DNA from: an uncultured Mucilaginibacter sp.
Lineage (GTDB): Bacteria; Bacteroidota; Bacteroidia; Sphingobacteriales; Sphingobacteriaceae
Assembly (NCBI GenBank): GCA_903885865.1
Contig: CAISKH010000057.1
Span: forward strand, 1 to 6,614
Direction of reading: 5' to 3'
DNA length: 6,614 bases
Every line of letters starts with the position of its first letter. Within the stretch, counting starts at the first letter, position 1. The notes under the pieces are model-generated. The model saw only the letters and a list, made by a program, of their open reading frames with translations. It was not told the DNA's origin and searched no databases. Made by a program: the position numbers and the translations under genes. Of the stretch, positions 1 to 6,614 are shown piece after piece.

Positions 1-76
1 CTCTGAAGTAAAAAGGTTCAAATATTTCTAACGTTCGTAATTATAATCGCGCACTAACCAAAGTTTTCACGACTAA

Positions 77-421
77 CTATTGCGGGTATTCGTCAACAAT
101 TTCTGCAATGCCATCATTTAAGGTTGGCAGTTTGGTAATAATAATATCCCATACAATATCATAATCTACACCAAAATAATCGTGTATAAGACGGTTACGG
201 GTACCGCTCATTTTTCGTCATTCAATTTGGGGATGAACAGCTTTAAAATCCGGATCCAGCTTTGTGCAAGCTTCGCCTATTATTTCCAGACTTCTTATCA
301 CTGCCCTTGACAATACAGGGTCGTCAATTACTGTTTCTTTATCTTTTCCGGCGGTAGCCTTCAACACAAAAGATATTTCATCTAATATATGTTTTAGTAA
401 TTCTAACTCAGATGGCAACAT
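77..421 (-). pseudogene. hepT: HepT-family RNase toxin (DUF86), interrupted by an in-frame TGA
   Basis: HepT is the HEPN-type RNase toxin of MntA/HepT modules. The gene starts at ATG 419-421 and reads 67 codons of typical HepT sequence (for example AVIRSLEIIGEA at residues 40-51, then HPQIE). It meets TGA at 218-220, where the family normally has Trp (pattern IEWRKM). Reading straight through in the same frame gives RKMSGTRNRLIHDYFGVDYD and on to DEYPQ, ending at TAG 77-79. The full frame is 114 residues plus the internal stop, the usual HepT length. The RX4HXY motif (R75, H80, Y82), which holds the RNase residues and, in studied systems, the Tyr modified by MntA, lies after the stop. The 67-residue product should therefore lack activity. 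No frameshift or other damage is visible, so the lesion is recent, a sequencing error, or bypassed: an ATG at 209-211, two codons after the TGA, could restart a 44-residue fragment carrying the motif. The start overlaps mntA by 14 bases, which implies translational coupling. Confidence 0.88.
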
Positions 422-719
422 ATTCTGCCTGTTTTAGAATGTTAGGGCCAATGTGTTTACTTAAACCCTGGGCAGTAACCAGTTCAACTTTCCGGCCCAG
501 CAAATCTTCCAGGTAAAAAGACAATTCTATAAAATTGTCGTAATTCTTTTGCTGTGGCTCAAACTCAACTAAAAAGTCAACATCACTATCCGTCTTTACC
601 TTGCCGGTAATAAACGAACCAAAAACACTCAGCTTTGTAACGCCAAATGATCTTATTTTCTGTTTATTATCAACCAACGCCGACAACAACATATTTTTAT
701 TTTGAACAGCAGTTTGCAT
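408..719 (-). CDS. mntA: MntA-type minimal nucleotidyltransferase antitoxin
   Basis: This is a small nucleotidyltransferase of the DNA polymerase beta superfamily. In characterised modules it neutralises HepT by transferring AMP groups onto a Tyr of the toxin. The catalytic signature GSX10DXD is intact: G34-S35, then D46 and D48 within TDSDVDFLVEF. E79 in RKVELVT is a candidate third carboxylate. The tail (GPNILKQAEYVAI) matches the usual C-terminus of the family. The start is uncertain. ATG at 717-719 (103 residues) is taken here. A TTG two codons upstream (723-725) and an internal ATG at 690-692 (94 residues, MLLSALVDNKQ) are alternatives; the last gives an N-terminus closer to the usual family length and is preceded by an A-rich stretch. 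The gene ends in TGA at 408-410, inside the start of hepT. The antitoxin looks fully functional although its toxin partner carries a stop codon. Confidence 0.9.
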   Translation of the reverse strand: MQTAVQNKNMLLSALVDNKQKIRSFGVTKLSVFGSFITGKVKTDSDVDFLVEFEPQQKNYDNFIELSFYLEDLLGRKVELVTAQGLSKHIGPNILKQAEYVAI

Positions 720-722
720 ATA

Positions 723-730
723 CAAAGTTA
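723..730 (-). promoter_or_regulatory. Candidate Bacteroidota -7 box for mntA-hepT
   Basis: Read on the minus strand the bases are TAACTTTG, an exact match to the Bacteroidota sigma-factor -7 consensus TAnnTTTG. The box lies three bases before the ATG at 717-719. If it is used, transcription would begin at or next to that ATG (a leaderless message), or would give a leader of roughly 25 bases if the internal ATG at 690-692 is the true start. No clear -33 TTTG is seen at the expected spacing; only a T-rich TGTTTT is near there. The call rests on the -7 match and its position alone. Confidence 0.4.
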
Positions 731-776
731 AGTAAAGTATTTAAAGTTAAATAAAACAGTTTGCAGCATTATCTCC

Positions 777-804
777 GCTGTTTGTGTACGCACAAACAGC
801 ATAG
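777..804. repeat. Hairpin unit 1: perfect 10-bp inverted repeat with TACG loop
   Basis: Arm GCTGTTTGTG (777-786), loop TACG (787-790), arm CACAAACAGC (791-800), followed by ATAG. All ten pairs are perfect. As RNA on the plus strand the loop would be UACG, a member of the stable UNCG tetraloop class, although the closing pair here is G-C rather than the favoured C-G. It is not followed by a T-run on either strand and sits between divergent genes, so an intrinsic terminator is unlikely. It resembles the next two units in sequence and layout. Confidence 0.85.
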
Positions 805-810
805 TACATA

Positions 811-840
811 GTTGTCTGTGCAGACACAGACAACGGATAG
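811..840. repeat. Hairpin unit 2: perfect 10-bp inverted repeat with CAGA loop
   Basis: Arm GTTGTCTGTG (811-820), loop CAGA (821-824), arm CACAGACAAC (825-834), followed by GGATAG. It has the same geometry as unit 1 (10-bp stem, 4-nt loop) and the same trailing ATAG. The stems differ mainly by compensated changes (TTTGTG/CACAAA against TCTGTG/CACAGA), so pairing is kept while sequence differs. An alternative pairing, GTCTG-TG-CAGAC, is also possible. Bases 816-840 recur exactly in unit 3. Confidence 0.85.
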
Positions 841-866
841 CCTGTGCAGACACAGACAACGGATAG
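841..866. repeat. Hairpin unit 3: truncated tandem copy of unit 2
   Basis: Bases 842-866 are an exact 25-bp repeat of 816-840, giving a 26-bp period. The right arm CACAGACAAC and the trailing GGATAG are complete, but the left arm is cut to CTGTG, leaving a 5-bp stem around the CAGA loop (842-855). The simplest reading is a tandem duplication of unit 2 that did not include, or later lost, the outer half of the left arm. Two adjoining copies with no spacer do not make a CRISPR array. Confidence 0.85.
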
Positions 867-979
867 ATAACTCTCCCCAAAAAACTTCTTACCCATATAG
901 TTGTTCCTCTAAAATTTAACCGCTAAAATTGCGTTGTTACATAATTGCTAACCGGCTATGATTTTGAGCCATAATTTTA

Positions 980-987
980 CATCTTTG
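980..987 (+). promoter_or_regulatory. Candidate -7 box immediately before the PBP gene
   Basis: The bases CATCTTTG differ from TAnnTTTG only at the first position and end four bases before the ATG at 992. The same placement, box then three or four bases then ATG, is seen at mntA on the other strand. This suggests very short-leader or leaderless messages. No good -33 element is seen at normal spacing; the TTTG at 963-966 is too close. The promoter could therefore lie elsewhere in 867-991. Confidence 0.33.
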
Positions 988-991
988 CCGC

Positions 992-3304
992 ATGTTCAGA
1001 CGTATAACAAACAAATACCTCCGGTACCTTCTCATATTTATTTACGCCGTAATACTCTTTTTTTGCTGTATTGAATTAAATTTTCTATGGCTGTTTGGCT
1101 ATACGCCCGATATGCAGGATATAAAAAATCCCAATTTATCGGTCGGTTCGCAAGTATATACTGCCGATGGGAAATTAATTGGCGAATATTATCGGGAGAA
1201 CCGCTCCCCGGTATCTTATAAAGAGATCTCCCCCAGCCTGGTAAACGCGTTGGTTGCTACCGAGGACGTGCGTTTTTATAAACATGGCGCGGTTGATTTT
1301 TTCTCTTTCTTTACAAGTATACTTTCAACCGCGAAAGGCGATAAACGGGGCGGCAGTACCATTACCCAGCAACTGGCCAAAAACCTGTATGAAACCCGTA
1401 AGCGAACGTCGCAGGGCTTATTAAGGCATGTCCCGGTAGTCCGTACACTGGTTTTTAAATGCAAAGAATGGATGACGGCTTATAAACTGGAGCATGTTTA
1501 CAGCAAGCAGGAAATACTTACCCTCTACTTAAATACGGTGCCGTTTGGTAATAATTCGTTTGGCATAAAAACCGCTACTTTAAAGTTTTTTAATAAAACG
1601 CCCGATGCGGTTAATCCTGCCGAAGCAGCTACCTTGATAGGTATGCTGAAGGCTACTTCAACTTATAATCCTATTAATAATCCGGATAAGTCTTTAGACC
1701 GCAGAAATACGGTATTGAGCCAGATGGAAAAATACAACTATTTAAGCGCTGCCGATTATAATACCTATACTAAAATGCCCATCGGCCTTAATTTAAGTTA
1801 TGTGGAGGATGATTCGCATGGCGACTCGTATATCCGCGAGGCTGTTGAGCGCTGGCTGAAAAAATGGTGCCTCGAAAATGACTATAACCTGTATGAAGAC
1901 GGTTTGAAAATATATACTACCATTGATTCGCACCTGCAGCAATATGCCGAAGAGGCTGTAGCCGAAAAAATGAAGATGCTTCAAAAACGCTTTGACGGTA
2001 TTTGGGGTAAAACAAACCCCTGGCGCGACTCTAAGGGTAAGGAGATAAAGGATTTTTTACCCAAAGCTGAACAGCATTTACCCATTTATAAGTTGCTGGT
2101 AGCCAAATATCATGGCGATATTAACCAAATAAATCAATATTTTGAAAAACCTAAACGGATGCAGGTATTTACCTGGAACGGCGATAAGGATACTACATTT
2201 TCGAGCGCCGACTCCATAAAATATTATACCCGCATTTTAAATACCGGCATGATGACCCTTGAGCCTTCCACCGGGAAAATAAAGGTTTGGGTAGGCGGGA
2301 TTGATCATAAATATTTTAATTTCGATCACGTAAACCAATCCAAACGTCAGGCCGGTTCAACTTTTAAACCCTTTGCTTACTTAACGGCGCTGGATAACGG
2401 GTATTCTCCCTGCGATACTTTTATTGACAAGCCGGTATCTATCAGATACAATGATGGCGGCCGTAAAGACCAGGTTTGGGCGCCAAACAATGCCGATTTT
2501 AAGTTCACCTACCAGAAAATGTCGTTACGGTGGGCCATGGGGAAATCGGTAAATTCTATCACCGCGCAGGTAACCGAGAAGGTTGGCTGGGATAAAATTG
2601 TTGATTACGCGCATAAATGCGGTATTGAAAGTCCGTTAAAATCAGTACCGTCGGTTTCATTAGGTTCAAATGATGTGTCGGTATACGAAATGGTACGCGC
2701 ATACAGCACCTTTTTGAACAAAGGCGATAGAGTTGACCCGTTGCTGGTAACAAAAATAACCGACCGGGACGGCCATACTTTGCAGGAATTCGTCTTAAAA
2801 ACAGAAAGTGTAATAAGCGAGGAGGTAGCGTGGCTGATGCTATATATGTTCAGGGGCGGAATGGAAGAACCGGGGGGTACATCGCTGGCTTTATGGGAAT
2901 ATCCCGGCCTTTGGAAAAAAGATAACCAGATAGGCGGTAAAACGGGTACATCATCTGATTATGTTGACGGGTGGTACATGGGTATTACCAAGGACCTTGT
3001 AACCGGTATATGGGTGGGCGCCGATGACCGCAGCGTGCATTTTACAACATCCGAAAGCGGCGAGGGATCGCATACCGCCCTGCCTATTTTTGGCAGCTTT
3101 ATGCAAAGGGTTTATGCCGATCCGCAATCGGGCTATACCTATGGGCTGTTCCCAAAACCGTGGACAACCATAACGAAAAACTATGATTGCCCTTCGCCAA
3201 GGCTCAAAGTTGATTCTACGGCGACAGACAGCCTGGCTGTGCCTGCAGATACTTCCCGCGGAGCACCGCTTCTGGAATTAAAAAAGCCTGGCGCTGATCA
3301 ATAG
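992..3304 (+). CDS. Class A penicillin-binding protein (PBP1A/MrcA-like), glycosyltransferase 51 plus transpeptidase
   Basis: This bifunctional peptidoglycan synthase polymerises lipid II and cross-links the stem peptides at the outer face of the inner membrane. A short basic N-terminus (MFRRITNKYLR) and a transmembrane helix at about residues 12-36 anchor it. The glycosyltransferase 51 domain spans about 50-225: EDVRFYKH with catalytic E91, GGSTITQQLAKNL at 120-132, and E174...YLN ending at 181. The transpeptidase domain spans about 415-710: SxxK at S456-K459 (catalytic Ser in AGSTFKP), SVN at 519-521, KTGT at 650-653. All key residues are present. The linker at about 330-412 (including QVFTWNGDKDTTFSSADS) is typical of Bacteroidota PBP1A proteins. 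A low-complexity Ser/Thr/Ala/Pro-containing tail follows 735. The length of 770 is normal. The first ATG is used because the next Met (41) would remove the membrane anchor. It ends 62 bases before the next gene on the same strand. Confidence 0.97.
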   Translation: MFRRITNKYLRYLLIFIYAVILFFCCIELNFLWLFGYTPDMQDIKNPNLSVGSQVYTADGKLIGEYYRENRSPVSYKEISPSLVNALVATEDVRFYKHGAVDFFSFFTSILSTAKGDKRGGSTITQQLAKNLYETRKRTSQGLLRHVPVVRTLVFKCKEWMTAYKLEHVYSKQEILTLYLNTVPFGNNSFGIKTATLKFFNKTPDAVNPAEAATLIGMLKATSTYNPINNPDKSLDRRNTVLSQMEKYNYLSAADYNTYTKMPIGLNLSYVEDDSHGDSYIREAVERWLKKWCLENDYNLYEDGLKIYTTIDSHLQQYAEEAVAEKMKMLQKRFDGIWGKTNPWRDSKGKEIKDFLPKAEQHLPIYKLLVAKYHGDINQINQYFEKPKRMQVFTWNGDKDTTFSSADSIKYYTRILNTGMMTLEPSTGKIKVWVGGIDHKYFNFDHVNQSKRQAGSTFKPFAYLTALDNGYSPCDTFIDKPVSIRYNDGGRKDQVWAPNNADFKFTYQKMSLRWAMGKSVNSITAQVTEKVGWDKIVDYAHKCGIESPLKSVPSVSLGSNDVSVYEMVRAYSTFLNKGDRVDPLLVTKITDRDGHTLQEFVLKTESVISEEVAWLMLYMFRGGMEEPGGTSLALWEYPGLWKKDNQIGGKTGTSSDYVDGWYMGITKDLVTGIWVGADDRSVHFTTSESGEGSHTALPIFGSFMQRVYADPQSGYTYGLFPKPWTTITKNYDCPSPRLKVDSTATDSLAVPADTSRGAPLLELKKPGADQ

Positions 3305-3366
3305 CAAAATATTAAACTTTTTATACTGATGCATTTATTTAAATTAGCGGTAATATATTTTAATCT

Positions 3367-6300
3367 ATGAATAAAAGCTACCCCTCTATAAATAAAACGA
3401 AAAAGTATTTTTTGATCTTAATTTGTTTTATTGGCCTCGTATTTTTAAGCCCTGCAGCGAGGGCCCAGTACTTTGGGCAAAATAAGGTCCGTTATAAAAA
3501 TTTAAAGTTCCAGGTTTACCGTACCCCCCATTTCGAGATATACTATTATTTAAAAAATGATAGTATGATCAAACGTTTTGCGCAGGAAAGTGAATTATGG
3601 TACACGCTGCATCAGCAGGTTTTCAGGGATACGTTCAGGACGCCTAATCCTATTATTTTATATGCTAATCACCCCGATTTTCAACAAACTACGGCTATTG
3701 ATGGTGAGATAGACGTGGGCACAGGCGGTGTTACCGAAGGTTTAAAAAACAGGGTGGTTATGCCTGTTATGGAAAATAACGAAATGACGAGGCACGTTAT
3801 CGGCCACGAGCTGGTGCATGCTTTTCAGTATCATTTGCTGTTGGGTAAGGAAGATGTTAATTACGAAAACATAAATAATTTACCCCTCTGGATGATAGAG
3901 GGTATGGCCGAGTATCTTTCCCTGGGTAAAAGAGATTCGTACACGGCAATGTGGATACGGGACGCCTATTTAAACCACGACATACCAACGGTGAGGGACC
4001 TTACCGAAAGCACTAAGTATTTTCCTTACCGGTATGGGGAAGCGTTCTGGAGTTTTATTGGGTCGACGTATGGGGATACTATAATTACGCCCTTTTTTAA
4101 AAATACTGCGCGTTTCGGTCTTAATTATGGCATCAGGCGAACCTTTGGATATGATGATAAAACACTATCCAAGCTTTGGAAAAACGCTATAGAAACTACC
4201 TATAAACCATATTTAAAAGATACCGTACAAAAACCTGCAGGCCAGCTAATTATAAGCGATAAGAATTCGGGAAAGATGAATATTGCGCCTGCTATAAGCC
4301 CCGATGGCAAGTACCTTGCATTTTTATCGGAAAAAAATCTGTTCACTATTGATCTTTTCCTGGCTGATGCAAAAACCGGGGTGGTCATAAAAAAACTCAC
4401 CAGCAAGGTATCAAATACGCACATTGATGAGTTCAATTTTATAGAATCGGCTGGTACGTGGTCGCCTGATGGTAAAAAGTTTGCCTTTAGCGTATTTAAC
4501 AAGGGAAGAAACCGTATGCTGGTTGTTGAGGTACCAAGCGGGCGCGTATTGGAAGATATTTCAATGGGCAAAGCCGAGCAGTTTAGTAACTTGTCGTGGT
4601 CGCCAAAGGGAGATGAGATGGTTTTCCAGGGATTGGCTGAAGGGCAGAGTGATCTGTACCTGTATAATTTTAAATCAAAAAAGGTTACGCAATTAACCAA
4701 TGATAAGTATTCAGATAATCAGCCGAGTTTTTCAAGGGACGGCAAAAAAATTGTTTTCGCCAGCGACCGAACTACTTATGATCAATCTCTTTCACAGGAT
4801 ATAACCTTTAATTTGGCGGAATATGACCTTGCTACGGGAAAGGTCACCGATATTAAATTGTTTAACGGCGCAAATAATTTAAACCCGCAATATTCGTCGG
4901 ACGATACGCAGATATACTTTTTATCAAACCGCGATGGTTTCCGCAATATGTACCGCTATACTATAAGCACCGGTAAGGTAGAACAAATGACCGATCTGTT
5001 TACCGGTATTTGCGGTATAACGGAGTTCTCGCCGGCATTAAGTATATCAGCAAATAACGATATTGTTTATTCCTATTACAGGGCTCAAAAATATTCCATC
5101 TACAATGCAAAAGTATCGGACTTTACAGCCAAACCCGTTGATGGCAATGCTGTTAATTTCGATGCCGCAATGCTTCCGCCGGCGCGTGCCGTCGGTGTTG
5201 ATCTGATCAACTCGAACCTTAACAATTACCTGGCTTATCAAAAAATAGCTGTTGATTCTATAAAAGATCAACCATATAAACCAAAATTTAAGCTGGATTA
5301 TTTGGCCAGCAACGGCGTTGGGGCGTCGGTAAGTTCGTTCGGTACCGGGTTGTCAAGTGGTGTTCAGGGTATTTTTAGCGATATTTTGGGCCGAAATCAA
5401 ATTTACGTGGGCGCTGCCATAAATGGAGAAATATATGATTTTGGCGCCCAGGCTGTATATATTAACCAGGAGGGCCGCTGGAACATTGGCGGTGGCATAT
5501 CACATATCCCCTACCAGTTTGCTAATTATAATGTGGTAAATACAACCTATCCTGTAAACGGGAAAAACGTACCTGCCACCGAGGAACGGTATGACATTAT
5601 TCGTATTTTCCAGGATCAAATATCTTTGTTTACCTCCTATCCTATTTCAAAAACAAGCCGGGTTGAATTTGGCGGCGGCGCTTCACAGTACTATTACAGG
5701 GTTGACCGTTACAGCACCTTTTACGATACAACGGGCAATGTGATTGATTATCAAAAAAATCATATATCAAATTCAGCTTATAATGCCGACCCATTAAATG
5801 GCGGGGCGCTTTTAAACCCGTTTACTGTTTTCCAGGTAAATACGGCCTTGGTTGGTGATAATTCATTTTTTGGTGTAGCTTCTCCACTTAACGGGTTTCG
5901 CTACCGGCTGGAAGCTGAGTATGATTTTGGTACCTACAAGTTTTTTGCGCCAACCATAGATCTGCGCAAATATTTGCGTATGGACCCGGTAACTTTTGCA
6001 GCCAGGTTGTATGGTTATGGCCGTTTCGGCAATTCAAATGGGTTATATCCCTTATATGTCGGGTATCCTTTTTTAATACGAGGGTACGAAGCGCAAACAT
6101 TTTATAGTGGCAATGGCAAACCAAGCAACGGGTTTACTATTGATCAGCTATCAGGTACGCGTACTGCTGTAGCTAACTTTGAGGTCCGTTTACCATTTAC
6201 AGGTCCTGAAAGGCTTTCGCAGGTTAAATCAAAGTTTTTTTTCTCAGAGCTTAATTTCTTTTTTGATGCCGGTTTAGCATGGAATGCCGGTAACCAGGTA

Positions 6301-6513
6301 AAGTTCCAGATGACGCCCGACAAGATAGGCACAGATGCTGCTGGCAACACTATTTACAATACCAATGAGCGGGTTCCGGCATTGAGCAGCGGCGTATCAT
6401 TACGGGTAAATATTTTTGGCTATTTTGTATTAGAACCTTACCTGGCTTTACCATTTAATCGTAACGATGTTAATAAACCAGTATTTGGTTTAGGCTTTAC
6501 ACCGGGATGGTAG
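3367..6513 (+). CDS. Exported three-domain protein: MA-type metallopeptidase, TolB/WD40-like propeller, Omp85-like outer-membrane barrel
   Basis: A Sec signal peptide is clear: basic N-terminus (NKTKK), hydrophobic run 14-28, and a signal peptidase I site after ARA at 33. Residues about 40-285 form a gluzincin-type peptidase domain with HELVH at 147-151 (zinc ligands H147 and H151, catalytic E148) and WMIEGMAEY at 175-183, where E178 is the likely third ligand. Residues about 300-575 hold five or six TolB/WD40-like blades, each with an S-x-D-G-K-like turn: SPDGK at 311 and 366, SPKGD at 412, SRDGK at 456, SSDDT at 510. Residues about 635-1048 alternate like beta-barrel strands and contain IRGY (904-907), the Omp85/BamA (V/I)RG(F/Y) motif. 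The protein ends in an aromatic strand (FGLGFTPGW). I infer an outer-membrane-anchored protein with peptidase and propeller in the periplasm. Substrate is unknown. Homologues may be named TolB only for the propeller, but it is not the 430-residue Tol-Pal TolB. The barrel assignment is the least certain part. Confidence 0.88.
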   Translation: MNKSYPSINKTKKYFLILICFIGLVFLSPAARAQYFGQNKVRYKNLKFQVYRTPHFEIYYYLKNDSMIKRFAQESELWYTLHQQVFRDTFRTPNPIILYANHPDFQQTTAIDGEIDVGTGGVTEGLKNRVVMPVMENNEMTRHVIGHELVHAFQYHLLLGKEDVNYENINNLPLWMIEGMAEYLSLGKRDSYTAMWIRDAYLNHDIPTVRDLTESTKYFPYRYGEAFWSFIGSTYGDTIITPFFKNTARFGLNYGIRRTFGYDDKTLSKLWKNAIETTYKPYLKDTVQKPAGQLIISDKNSGKMNIAPAISPDGKYLAFLSEKNLFTIDLFLADAKTGVVIKKLTSKVSNTHIDEFNFIESAGTWSPDGKKFAFSVFNKGRNRMLVVEVPSGRVLEDISMGKAEQFSNLSWSPKGDEMVFQGLAEGQSDLYLYNFKSKKVTQLTNDKYSDNQPSFSRDGKKIVFASDRTTYDQSLSQDITFNLAEYDLATGKVTDIKLFNGANNLNPQYSSDDTQIYFLSNRDGFRNMYRYTISTGKVEQMTDLFTGICGITEFSPALSISANNDIVYSYYRAQKYSIYNAKVSDFTAKPVDGNAVNFDAAMLPPARAVGVDLINSNLNNYLAYQKIAVDSIKDQPYKPKFKLDYLASNGVGASVSSFGTGLSSGVQGIFSDILGRNQIYVGAAINGEIYDFGAQAVYINQEGRWNIGGGISHIPYQFANYNVVNTTYPVNGKNVPATEERYDIIRIFQDQISLFTSYPISKTSRVEFGGGASQYYYRVDRYSTFYDTTGNVIDYQKNHISNSAYNADPLNGGALLNPFTVFQVNTALVGDNSFFGVASPLNGFRYRLEAEYDFGTYKFFAPTIDLRKYLRMDPVTFAARLYGYGRFGNSNGLYPLYVGYPFLIRGYEAQTFYSGNGKPSNGFTIDQLSGTRTAVANFEVRLPFTGPERLSQVKSKFFFSELNFFFDAGLAWNAGNQVKFQMTPDKIGTDAAGNTIYNTNERVPALSSGVSLRVNIFGYFVLEPYLALPFNRNDVNKPVFGLGFTPGW

Positions 6514-6556
6514 TTAAAATGACTAAACATAATAATAGCTTTAGGGTTATATAAGC

Positions 6557-6614
6557 ATGAGAAAAACGGTCTTTGTTATTTATTTTATTTTTAACACCTG
6601 CATTTTATTTGCTC
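6557..6614 (+). CDS. N-terminal fragment of an exported or membrane protein (runs off the window)
   Basis: An ATG 43 bases after the preceding stop opens a frame that stays open to the window edge. It encodes 19 residues, MRKTVFVIYFIFNTCILFA: a basic start followed by a hydrophobic core, typical of a signal peptide or first membrane helix. The same strand and short gap suggest it may follow the barrel protein in one transcript. The family cannot be named from what is visible. No other ATG in 6514-6556 starts a longer open frame as convincing. Confidence 0.6.
   Translation, partial: MRKTVFVIYFIFNTCILFA

Noticed and set aside
2..31. Ten in-frame codons ending in TAA on the plus strand (SEVKRFKYF), possibly the tail of a gene entering from the left.
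   Set aside because: Too short to judge. Any random frame gives such a tail, and there is no recognisable motif.
218..220. TGA read as Trp (alternative genetic code or recoding) in hepT.
   Set aside because: mntA next door uses TGA as its normal stop, the neighbouring long genes encode Trp with TGG, and no recoding signal was seen. Mutation or sequencing error is simpler.
723..725. TTG as the mntA start codon.
   Set aside because: An ATG follows two codons later, and the TTG lies inside the best promoter box, so it would probably not be transcribed.
777..834. Perfect hairpins as intrinsic terminators.
   Set aside because: There is no T-run after either stem on either strand, and the flanking genes are transcribed away from the region, so nothing visible needs terminating here.
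816..866. Two identical 25-bp repeats as a minimal CRISPR array.
   Set aside because: Only one base separates the copies, there are no spacers, and no cas genes are nearby. A tandem duplication of a hairpin explains it.
4200..4700. A 166-codon minus-strand open frame inside the propeller region.
   Set aside because: It lies fully antisense to a well-supported coding sequence with clear TolB-like blades, and its own translation shows no family features.
3367..6513. Naming this gene tolB.
   Set aside because: True TolB is about 430 residues with an N-terminal domain plus propeller, acting in the Tol-Pal system. This protein shares only the propeller and adds a peptidase and a barrel, and no tol/pal genes are visible.

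Overview
The window looks like chromosomal DNA of a Bacteroidota bacterium, most likely of the Sphingobacteriaceae type (Mucilaginibacter/Pedobacter-like). This rests on the moderate A+T content, the AT-rich regions before start codons without a Shine-Dalgarno motif, TAnnTTTG-like promoter boxes next to start codons, and the protein families present. It is an inference from style; no marker gene is present.

Left part (about 77-730, minus strand): a two-gene MntA/HepT toxin-antitoxin module. The antitoxin gene mntA (minimal nucleotidyltransferase, GSX10DXD motif) is intact. It overlaps hepT by 14 bases. hepT carries an in-frame TGA where the family has a Trp, just before the RX4HXY RNase motif. 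The rest of hepT continues undamaged in the same frame to a normal stop at 77-79. The toxin is therefore either a fresh pseudogene, a split gene rescued by reinitiation, or a sequencing error.

Middle (about 731-991): a divergent intergenic region. It holds three tandem, related hairpin units at 777-866. Two are perfect 10-bp-stem, 4-nt-loop inverted repeats, and the third has lost part of its left arm. Units 2 and 3 share an exact 25-bp direct repeat.

Right part (992-6614, plus strand): a complete class A penicillin-binding protein (PBP1A type: glycosyltransferase 51 plus transpeptidase). After 62 bases comes a 1048-residue exported protein that joins a gluzincin-type metallopeptidase domain, a TolB/WD40-like beta-propeller and a C-terminal Omp85/BamA-like outer-membrane barrel. 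A third gene begins at 6557 and runs off the window; only its signal-peptide-like N-terminus is visible. The plus-strand genes fit a cell-envelope group: peptidoglycan synthesis in the periplasm beside an outer-membrane-anchored putative protease. Whether they share one transcript is not shown by the sequence.

The two things most worth a second look are the single-codon break in hepT beside an intact antitoxin, and the three-domain peptidase-propeller-barrel protein. The hairpin cluster comes next. I found no RNA gene, no CRISPR array, no insertion sequence and no convincing terminator.
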